From contig OZ037842.1 in NCBI GenBank assembly GCA_964035575.1, forward strand, positions 1,302,001-1,366,000: 64,000 bases of DNA, given 5' to 3'. Within the stretch, counting starts at the first letter, position 1. The number at the start of each line of letters is the position of its first letter. The notes under the pieces are model-generated. The model did not search any database and had not been told where the DNA came from. It saw only the letters and a program-made list of their open reading frames with translations. Made by a program: the position numbers and the translations under genes. The stretch is from Rhynchopus sp. YZ270_cl-10 (Eukaryota > Euglenozoa > Diplonemea > Diplonemida > Diplonemidae). Of the stretch, positions 56,409-64,000 are shown piece by piece.

Positions 56409-56848
56409 TGCTGTTTGGGGCTTGCGAATAGAGTGAACAGGAGCGTGCTGCATGGTTGTACCCTCTTCTGCCTGCGTGGCTAACAGAGGAATGCGTACAG
56501 CTTGAGGGCCTGTTGTGTTATTGACTAAGGTGACCAAGCATGAGAGGCATCATCAACGGCATTGAGCTAAAAGATGTGGGCTTTGTTTCCAGTCATTTTT
56601 TGTGTTTTTAAGTTCTCTTTTTAACCTGTTCGCCATGGCAATTGCCCCTTTCTTCTACCCTGTTCATACCCTCTCAGAGGTGCTTTCGCACGCTAGAGGG
56701 GGTTTGTGCTACTAAACAGCTGACGTTTTAAAAACAAAAACGATAGCAACACCTTTGACCTTCATCTTGTTGCCTCAACTCCCATCTCCCAATCAATATG
56801 ACGTCAACAGAATTCAACCTTTATTTAACCTCGCAAACACCAAAGACA

Positions 56849-57616
56849 ATGACGATGTCGAAGCTCGCCCTTCTGCTCCTGCTTGGCGTGTCGGTGACCG
56901 CAAAGGACATCAGCCACTACGGCGGGTACTACAGAGTGGAGTGCCAGAGCGTGCGCATCCTGGCAAACGTGCAGATCACAGAGTCGGTTCCGAACCAGAG
57001 CTTCATCACCCGGCCGCTGTTTGAGCTGCCGATTGACATCCCATGCCAGCCTGCAGACATCCTGACGTATGTGCCCGACATTGTGGCAGTGGTGGAGGAC
57101 TGCAGGGCTGCCTTCCCGTTCAACGAGGAGGAGTGCGACGCATTGGGCGTCAACATGCTTACGGCTGCGGCGAACGTGATGACATTCGTGAACGCGAAGT
57201 TCAGCGGTATTGTGAGCCTGGACGTTGCTGCCGCAGGAAACTCGTACGGCATGCACGACTCGGACCTGTCGGTGACGTGGGACGCCGACTCCAGCACGTC
57301 TGACTTCGCTGTGCACGTGTCTGAGGGCAAAAGCTTCTGGGGATGGGTTCCCGTGAAAGAGGGGAAGTTCCTGAAGGTGTCTGGCGTGCCGCTTCCGCTT
57401 GTGGAGGGTGACATTTCATGCGCTGCAACTGCGATGGTGGTTGCTGCCGGTGAGGTGCGTACAGGGGACATGGACCTGAAACTGTCTGCCGACCTCTCTG
57501 TGCTGTGCAACGGTCTTTCCCACACCGACGCTGCGACTAACAAGACCACAAGCCTGGTCAGGGCTGGTGTCACAATGACAGTTGTCACCTCTGGTGTCAA
57601 GGTGCCTGTGTACTAA
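56849..57616 (+). CDS. Secreted protein of unknown function
   Basis: 255 residues. I chose ATG 56849 (ACAATG context, shared with other secreted genes here) rather than an upstream ATG at 56798, because it puts the signal peptide (MTMSKLALLLLLGVSVTA) at the N-terminus. The mature part has paired cysteines (ECQSVRI, IPCQPADI, VEDCRAAFPFNEEECDALG, ISCAATAMV, VLCNG) and beta-rich segments, and no membrane anchor. No family is recognised. Confidence 0.8.
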   Translation: MTMSKLALLLLLGVSVTAKDISHYGGYYRVECQSVRILANVQITESVPNQSFITRPLFELPIDIPCQPADILTYVPDIVAVVEDCRAAFPFNEEECDALGVNMLTAAANVMTFVNAKFSGIVSLDVAAAGNSYGMHDSDLSVTWDADSSTSDFAVHVSEGKSFWGWVPVKEGKFLKVSGVPLPLVEGDISCAATAMVVAAGEVRTGDMDLKLSADLSVLCNGLSHTDAATNKTTSLVRAGVTMTVVTSGVKVPVY

Positions 57617-58639
57617 AGTAAGATACCGTGAACCGTGATATATAACTATTCCTCTCCTCCCTTCCACTTCCACTTCCTTTTTCCTCTCGCTCCACACCCT
57701 TTTTGTTGTTTCATGTGTTGTGTCCTGAAGGACACAGCAGCGTGAGAACTTAGCTCTTTTTTTTTAACCATAACAACATTACCACTCTCAGACTCTACAC
57801 TGCTCTGGCACTGCAGGCATGTTGCACATGAAAACGCAGCGTGTCTGAGTTGCTCTTGCTGTGTTTTGTGGTGGAAATGCTGGACACACGATACCATCAA
57901 GAATCGTGTGTTTCCCAGACACAGATATCACTGCACCAGGTGTTTTTGTCAAGGAAGCATCTTCTGCAGATATTCCTCCCTCCATTTTTGTACAGATGAA
58001 CGTGCCGTGATGCACAGGTCATCTTTCAATCTTTTCTTTTTACCATCTTGCTGGATGCGATTCTTGCACCAGCCTTACTGATCCATGTTTTGCGAATACT
58101 GTATTTCAGTAGTTTTTCGCTGAGCAATTTTATATTGTGTCGGTATGCGCCATGTGTGGCTCGTCCATCTTTGCCAAGCATTAACTTTTTAGATATGTGC
58201 CTACGAGGCACGTTCATCTTTCAAGTTTTCTTCTTTTTACCCAACGTTACGCACGCCCACGTGAAAGAGTCTTGTACCCTTGCATGAAACACATTGGTGA
58301 TACCCTGTGTTAGAAGGGTTTCGGTTCTTTTGCACGGCTGCATCTCTTTTGTTGTGCCGCGAAAGCATGTTCCGACCAATTGTGGCATTGTTTGAACAAC
58401 TGTTGTTGGTGGTGTGCCCATAGAGGTGCTGTGCTACCTTCACCTGCATGTTTACATTCATTTGCTGCAGCTCGTATCTCATCTGCTGCCGAGAAATGCA
58501 TTGTGCTGTGGCGCAGTGTGGGATACATCAGAGCAGGGCGCTGATTGGTTTGTGGTTCTTTTTTTTTTGTGACAACTGCCTTGCAAAGGTTGTAGGGGAG
58601 GAAATGAAAACATATCTGAGTTGTGCCCGAATTTTTTTG
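57617..58639. other. Intergenic, hairpin repeat at 58191-58230
   Basis: No gene is visible. The hairpin GTGC, CTACGAG, GCAC followed by GTTCATCTTTCAAG is a clear member of the family. Confidence 0.6.
58191..58230 (+). repeat. Hairpin repeat, GTGC/GCAC stem
   Basis: GATATGTGC, CTACGAG, GCACGTTCATCTTTCAAG. Confidence 0.85.
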
Positions 58640-58797
58640 GTGTGAGCGATGTAAACACGACACAACTTATCCACAGAAAAGTTTTTGATTTTGTCCCTAC
58701 ACACTCCACAAAAATCCGGTGCGATCAACGAAAAATTCTTTTTCTGATTTCGTTTCTTTCTTTATCAGACTAGCTTAAACTCAGATAACAGTTTTTA
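58640..58797 (+). repeat. Dispersed repeat, inverted relative to 8645-8812
   Basis: The second copy of the repeat described at 8645-8812; about 150 bp aligned with scattered differences. Confidence 0.85.
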
Positions 58798-59320
58798 TTT
58801 TGTGACAGCGAACTGTGCACGAACCTAGTGTCCAGTACCACGTGTTGCGCGTTTGCTTCCATGCAGGTCTCCTTTGCTCCCACATGTTCCCCGAAGTCTT
58901 CGCTTTCGGGAGAAGTTGTACTGGCAATGTACTGTCTCTTGCTTGCCCTGTGATGCAAGAGCGGTTTGTTGTCAGCCCTTCTGTTTTGTTGGCACTTTCA
59001 ACTACATTTTATTTTCTTTTACCCGACCCCTGCTCCCTTTTTTTTTGCATGCGACCCCACAAAACCCTTGGTGAAACATCAACACGCCACCTCTCTCCAC
59101 ATCTTTGTGTGGAAAAGAAACCAGCCGTGGCGAAGACAAGATACCTCCCCCTTTTTTGCCTCATTCATGACACAAACGGGATCACCAACGAACACGGGTT
59201 TATTCATTAGTTTCAGCTTCGCAAAAATCATCAAAAACCCATCGACACAAAATAACACAGACCCCACCCTTATTTCTTTCCCCCCTACCCCTCACTCTCC
59301 ACTTATTCCTGACAGAAAAC
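58798..59320. other. Intergenic, no gene seen
   Basis: Leader sequence before the next gene. A pyrimidine-rich stretch ends CTGACAG six bases before the ATG. Confidence 0.5.
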
Positions 59321-60645
59321 ATGGGAAATACACAAAGTGGGAGAATATCCCACGATAATGTACAAATCAGCCAGACTTTATGGAGCAAGGCGTGCGAGGT
59401 AACACCGACACAAGAGCAGGCACATATCAAGGACATTCTTGGGAATGATGTGGTTGATGAAAACGAGGCCTTGTTTGAGGAGCTTGCGACGCTGCTTGAT
59501 ATTTTGGAGGGTTACAGCGAAGCAACGTGCATCATATCACGTAAACGCGATGAAGCACGACGCAAACTAGTCGGACAACAGAAACTGCAACTCGAGGACC
59601 AAATCCGCGGCATGCTTGAGAAGGTGAACAGCTTCAACGGCCTCACCTCTGCTTCCTCTCGTGTTGCGGCTTCACTCACCTCCTCCTTACATTCGCACGC
59701 TACCTCCAATTCCTCTGGGTCACTGAACACCACAATATCGTCTCAATCTCACATTCTTCGGGACCTATCTGAATACCGTCCATTTCTTTCTGCAAAGAGC
59801 ATTGAGGCGATGGCACAGCTTGACACTGTTGCTGATGAAATGCGTGGCATGTTGGCAGAAGAGACGTTTCGGTTGACAGCGGATATCGAATGGGTGCGCG
59901 CAGAGATCAACCAGGAGATGGACAGAAGGCACCGTGTCGTGCACCGTGAGGACTCATCTGTGACGGATTTGATGTCGTTGAAGCAGGAGCTCGAGGTAAC
60001 TGGTGATCGTGACCATTGGTCGAACCGCCTTCGTCGTGCAGACTCCTCACGCAGACGCACCCTCGATGATGCCGACTCATTTGATCCTTTGCAGCTTAAG
60101 GCGGTCGGTTCGGGAGGGCTAGCAGGTGTCTTTGCTGCAGCAGCTGCACGTGGCATGGTGTCGCCGTCCAGTAAGGACGGTGACGGTAGGTTCAATGCGG
60201 AAGCAGGAGATGGTGATGGTGGCAGTGGCAGTGGGAGCGGCAGCGGTCCTATCCCAGAAGAGCAGCGCGCAGAGGCCGCACGCGACTGGCTAGCATTGAC
60301 TACAGCATTAGGGGATGAAGGAGACGACGAAACAGGGGTCGCGATATGTGTATGTCATATGATATGTCCCCTTTTTTTCGGGATCAGATGTTAAACCACG
60401 AAATGGATGTAGGACTAAGAAGCGTGATTGGGGTCCACCCAGGTGCACCGGTCATGCACCAAGGTGGCTTTGTATTTCAAGTCAAAAATTTTTTTTTTTG
60501 AAATGTGTGTAGGAAAGCACATCCAACAACTTTCTTTTCATTTTCATTTTCTGCACCACAGCTTCTAGAACAGCAACCACGAAAACGAGGTCAGACCCCA
60601 AACGACCGCTTTGATCTCGGACTTGACAGCGATCTCAGCGAATAA
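59321..60645 (+). CDS. Probably N-myristoylated coiled-coil protein (two exons)
   Basis: Exons: 59321-60349 and 60562-60645 (both phase 0), giving 370 residues. The N-terminus MGNTQSGR fits the myristoylation consensus (Gly2, Ser6), so membrane attachment is likely. The N-terminal 100 residues are helical (EELATLLDILEGYSEATC, ARRKLVGQQKLQLEDQIRGM). A Ser/Thr-rich middle follows, then a second coiled coil (residues 150-230) and a Gly/Ser-rich low-complexity run (GSGSGSGSG) near residue 305. Exon 2 adds a short basic/acidic tail. No domain name can be assigned. The intron starts GTATGT and carries a GGTAC-family repeat. Confidence 0.78.
60386..60481 (+). repeat. GGTAC-hairpin repeat family, copy 5 (GGTGC/GCACC stem)
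   Basis: Lies in the intron of 59321-60645. The stem reads GGTGC...GCACC, a paired exchange against GGTAC...GTACC in copy 1. The 3' part ends TTTGTATTTCAAGTC. Confidence 0.85.
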
Positions 60646-61178
60646 CCCATTTGAACGAAGCAACAAAATAAAAACAACTACCTTTGTAACCGGTGTCCTA
60701 AGAAAACCCGTCTTTTATTGAGATTGAGATTTGTTGAGATGTGCCCCGTGTCTCGGGGTTGCAGTTTATAAATCATGAGAAAAATGGGGGGTTTTTTGAC
60801 GTAGTTTGCTTATGATGCTGTGAATACAGAGAAAGAGCCCACGCCTGGCTTTTCTTGTGTGTGCATGAGGCACATTCACTTTACAAGGTTTCTTTTCTTT
60901 TCTAGCCTCCAAACGCACGGGAGGAACTGTGGTGAGATACCACGCACCCCCCCACGCCCCGCCCTGTTTCTCCCACCCCCCCCCCAGCACCCATTCGGAA
61001 AATCTGTTTTGCATCCCCTCTCCCTCCTACTTTCTGTTCCCCATATTTTTCTCCCCAACATAGTGTTTTTACAAGCACATGTAAAGAAAAATGTACCTTT
61101 AAAAAACTGAAAATTTTTATCGTTTTTCTTTGAATCGTGTGATCGGCCCCTACCTACTCTATCCACCCCTCGAAAGGA
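60646..61178. other. Intergenic; hairpin repeat at 60857-60895
   Basis: No gene is visible. The hairpin copy (GTGTGC, ATGAG, GCACATTC) is diverged. Confidence 0.5.
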
Positions 61179-62285
61179 ATGGAAATAAACGGAATTCTGC
61201 AGCAGTCCGGGAAACAATGTGTCGTTGGCGTAGCGGTGGATGACACGATAGGGCAGGTCAAGCAGAAGCTCTGCGAACAGCTCATTGGTTTGCATGGGAG
61301 CAGCACCCTGCAGTCGCGTATGGGGCTATGCCTGCAGGGAAGCGACAGTGTGCTGGATGAGTCTGAATTCGTCTCCGATGTGGACCTAGAGTGCGGTGGC
61401 GACGTAGAGGTGGTGACCATCGCACCGCAGATCTGCCCCACCCGCTATGTGTCGGACACTCAGGTCACCCGAATCTGTCTTTCAACGTGCGGGGCGTTTT
61501 GTGTTATTGCAGAGATGAAAGGTATTCTCACCGTTTGGAGCACCGAAACTGGTCAAAAAATCCGCGAAATCAGCAACGACACTGACGCGACGTATGGCAT
61601 TGCGGTGTCTGCCGGTGCATCGCGTGTGGTCTCCGGAAACTTCAACGCAACGATCTGCGTCTGGGACGTTGAGACGGCAGATATCGAACACATCCTGACT
61701 GGCCACGACCTCACCGTCTTGAGTCTTGCTGTGTCGCACTGTGGCGACCGCCTGGTATCAACCTCTCTCGACAAATCGATACGCACCTGGCGTCTCTCTG
61801 ACGGCACAGCACTGGGCCTCATGGAAGACTCAGACAGCTACGCCACCTGCGTCACACTGTGCGACACGCTTGTCGTCAGCGGTACCTACGACAGCACGGT
61901 GCGGGTGTGGTGTTTTGACACTCTCAAATGCCTTCGGGTCCTTGTCGGCCACACTGCGCCAGTCAAGGATGTGGCAGTGACCGACTGCCAACGCTACGCA
62001 GTGTCCGTCAGCTCTGATAAAACTACTCGGGTCTGGTCGCTTCATACAGGTGAACAGCAGCACACCTTCAGCACAACGTTCATCCCAAGGGCGGTGTGTG
62101 TTGGCGGCGGAAAAGCTGCGGTAATAAGCGGCGACAGCATCATTGTGTGGGACGTAGAGTCCGGGGAACGGCACGACACTGTGGTAGAAGGGGCTCGTGG
62201 CCAATGTCTGCAGCTCTCAATATGCGGGAAGTGGACGTTCCGTGCGCGAGGGTTTGTCACTTTGGTTGCCCCTTTGCAACATTAG
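61179..62285 (+). CDS. Ubiquitin-like + WD40 protein B
   Basis: Intronless, 368 residues. Residues 1-80 look like a ubiquitin-like beta-grasp domain (MEINGILQQ start, TIGQVKQKLCEQL helix, LCLQGSDSVLDESEF turn). Then about six to seven WD40 blades fill the rest, with VWSTETGQKI, VWDVETADI, TWRLSDG, VWCFDT, VWSLHTGE and IVWDVESGE ends. Layout, length and opening residues match 24109-25317, so the two are paralogues. The function is unknown. Confidence 0.85.
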   Translation: MEINGILQQSGKQCVVGVAVDDTIGQVKQKLCEQLIGLHGSSTLQSRMGLCLQGSDSVLDESEFVSDVDLECGGDVEVVTIAPQICPTRYVSDTQVTRICLSTCGAFCVIAEMKGILTVWSTETGQKIREISNDTDATYGIAVSAGASRVVSGNFNATICVWDVETADIEHILTGHDLTVLSLAVSHCGDRLVSTSLDKSIRTWRLSDGTALGLMEDSDSYATCVTLCDTLVVSGTYDSTVRVWCFDTLKCLRVLVGHTAPVKDVAVTDCQRYAVSVSSDKTTRVWSLHTGEQQHTFSTTFIPRAVCVGGGKAAVISGDSIIVWDVESGERHDTVVEGARGQCLQLSICGKWTFRARGFVTLVAPLQH

Positions 62286-63128
62286 CGCCAGTCATTGGTA
62301 TTGTTGTACAGGTGAAACCACGCCCAACTTCCTGAATGTTGTAATAGAATTTGGTGGCGTTCGTGCAAGTCTTGTGGGATCACTGTGTAATGAAGCGATT
62401 TGTTCGATAGAGGTGGTAATAATGTTTCAAAAAGTAAATAAGGTAGGGTCCAGAGCGTGCACGTTTCTGTGTTTGTCTGTATAATCCGGTGGTTTTTTGT
62501 CAAAAAACAATACAAAAAGTGTGCCATATATTTCAGTTTTGGGGTGTTTCGGACATTCCCTTAGAGGGTGTTGTGTTTCCCTTTCCCTTTCCCTTTCCGT
62601 TCAATTTTTGATTCAGGACAGCGTTTTCCTGATTGTTTCATTATAATTGTGTCTAGGGACAGATTCGTCAGATTCGTCGTTCCAATTTTCTGAATATTTT
62701 GCTTTCGCCTTTCAAACATTTTTGTTTTCAAAGTCAAGTTCCCTCGACTTTTTTTCCCCTTTGATGTCTGCGTCCCAGAGTCGTTTGCATCAGCTTCACT
62801 TAAGACAAAGGCTTAGCCACAGTAGACAAGGGTAAGCCTCTGCAAAAAGCACCACCCTTTTCAAGGTGATACAAAACACGAGGTTCTTACAAACTTTTCA
62901 TTCACAACGCCTGCACCCCAGGGGCGTTTTGCACTTGGACAACCTCATTTTCGTTTCCCACAGCAGTGAGGGAAAATATAACTTCAAACACGACAACCCA
63001 TATACATGATTTATAATACCTTCTCCTTTCCATGCACCACGACCCTCCTCCACCTGCCTCTCTCTACACCCATATATGCATACATCTTCAGTGGCACCCC
63101 CACCCCCACCCAACACCCGCCCCCTTTA
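62286..63128. other. Intergenic, two looser repeats
   Basis: Relatives of the TGCGTC...GAGGCGTTTGCA repeat lie at about 62764-62805 and 62908-62955. A (CCCTTT)n-like stretch is at 62577-62597. No gene is visible. Confidence 0.5.
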
Positions 63129-64000
63129 ATGGGTGCTCATCATGTATCTCTGTTGGACACAGATGCGAAGTCGGAGGTCGGAAGTAGTCTGTTTCTTCAC
63201 GACGGCTTGCATGACCGAAGTCGCATCCCCTCTGTGCGCAGTGTGAAGTCCTTGGGCGGGCTGTTGCTGGAGGACGAGGCGCCAGACCATGCAAGCCAAC
63301 GCCATGTGGGGGTCAGTCTGTTCACCACCATTGTGGGGACTGGTGTGTTGGGGATGCCGCGTGCCGTACAGGAGGCAGGGGTGGGGGGCTTTGCACTCGC
63401 AATGCTTGGGGTGTGTCTGTTCACGATGTTCGGGTCGTACCTGACGTACCGTGCTCTCGAGGTCCTGCGGCACCAGGACGTCGACGACGTGGCGGATGTA
63501 GGCCGCTCCACACTGGGCAGGGTGGGGTACTACATTGCGCTCTTTGTGTGCCTGTTCGATACCTGGGGTGCGACTATTGGGAATATCCGTGCTGTAGCCG
63601 ACGTGCTGCACGTAGTGTTTTTCCCGAACACAAGCTACCGCGTATTGGTGCCAGGTATCGTTGTCCTCGTCTTCCCGTTGACTCTGCGGGAAAAGTTTTC
63701 TGACTTCCGCATCGTCTCCATTGTTGCGATGTGCGCGATGCTCTGTTTTGTGCTCGTCGTAACCATCCAAGGACGTCCAGTTGTGCTGGCAGAGTCTCTC
63801 GCGCAAGGTCAGGGTGTCCTGCAACCCTGGCCAAATGTCATGTCCGCCACAGCCGTGCTCTTCTTCGCCTTCGACTTCCAGGTGAACCTCTTCCCCCTCT
63901 ACCGTGAGGTCAGCTGTGGTGAGCGGCGCTCCAAAGTGGCAACCCTCATGCCTCCCACAGCCTGGGCAATGTTTGCTGCCGTGGTGGTGTACGCGCTTGT
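63129..64000 (+). CDS. Amino-acid transporter (AAAP/SLC36-38-like), truncated by window end
   Basis: At least 290 codons open to the edge, starting at ATG 63129. A hydrophilic N-terminus of about 60 residues precedes the first membrane segment, which has the family-typical TTIVGTGVLGMPRAVQEAG (the glycine-rich unwound TM1). Further membrane segments (FALAMLGVCLFTMFG, VGYYIALFVCLFDTWG, VLVPGIVVLVFPL, VSIVAMCAMLCFVLVV, SATAVLFFAFDFQVN) follow in order. The F-F-A-F-D-F-Q-V-N block also resembles the family. The rest is outside the window. It is probably an amino-acid/H+ or Na+ symporter. Confidence 0.88.
   Translation, partial: MGAHHVSLLDTDAKSEVGSSLFLHDGLHDRSRIPSVRSVKSLGGLLLEDEAPDHASQRHVGVSLFTTIVGTGVLGMPRAVQEAGVGGFALAMLGVCLFTMFGSYLTYRALEVLRHQDVDDVADVGRSTLGRVGYYIALFVCLFDTWGATIGNIRAVADVLHVVFFPNTSYRVLVPGIVVLVFPLTLREKFSDFRIVSIVAMCAMLCFVLVVTIQGRPVVLAESLAQGQGVLQPWPNVMSATAVLFFAFDFQVNLFPLYREVSCGERRSKVATLMPPTAWAMFAAVVVYAL

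Overview
The window looks like nuclear DNA from a flagellated single-celled eukaryote. Evidence: spliceosomal introns, nearly all starting GTATG; an enkurin homologue, which implies a cilium or flagellum; Rab6, ELMO, DHHC and RWDD1 homologues; and a heavy load of transposons and satellites. The species cannot be named from the sequence. All 17 confidently called host genes lie on the + strand, and many start codons follow a pyrimidine tract plus AG. This fits a directional gene array such as is seen in euglenozoans and some other protists, but that is inference. Stop usage in the genes (TAA, TAG, TGA) fits the standard code.

Region by region. 1-1850: short-unit satellites (5- and 9-bp units), one of them interrupted by a 688-bp inverted-repeat transposon. 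2080-8600: a complete-looking non-LTR retrotransposon on the - strand (ORF1; ORF2 with AP endonuclease, reverse transcriptase, RNase H and a CCHC motif), the only long - strand coding region. 9239-11812: a six-domain secreted/membrane receptor-like protein with one in-frame TGA. 12059-19692: nested DNA transposons, namely two copies of one family with 6-bp target duplications, a 1.2-kb element carrying a 7-bp minisatellite inside one copy, and a 2.2-kb foldback element with 9-bp duplications. 19904-33015: ELMO protein, UBL-like+WD40 protein, DHHC palmitoyltransferase, a basic nuclear-type protein, enkurin, a small one-domain relative of the receptor, and Rab6; a Mutator-like remnant sits at 22260-23217. 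36018-49869: SAM-domain protein, a seven-exon EF-hand/SAP protein with a 3.2-kb intron holding a hAT remnant and an apparently identical 515-bp direct repeat, RWDD1/GIR2, and a small NTF2-like protein. 51735-64000: a 1557-residue EF-hand/WD40 protein, a secreted protein, a probably N-myristoylated protein, a second UBL-like+WD40 paralogue, and the first part of an amino-acid transporter.

Between and inside genes are many copies of short hairpin repeats. The clearest superfamily has a variable stem, a constant ACGAGAG loop and a TTCATCTT tail. Its stems differ between copies by paired changes, and every copy seen lies in the same orientation as the genes. This is the best candidate here for an undescribed system.

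The genes do not form a single pathway. They are housekeeping functions (vesicle traffic, palmitoylation, ribosome-associated RWDD1), flagellar functions (enkurin, possibly the large WD40 protein) and a secreted or surface set (three proteins with signal peptides).
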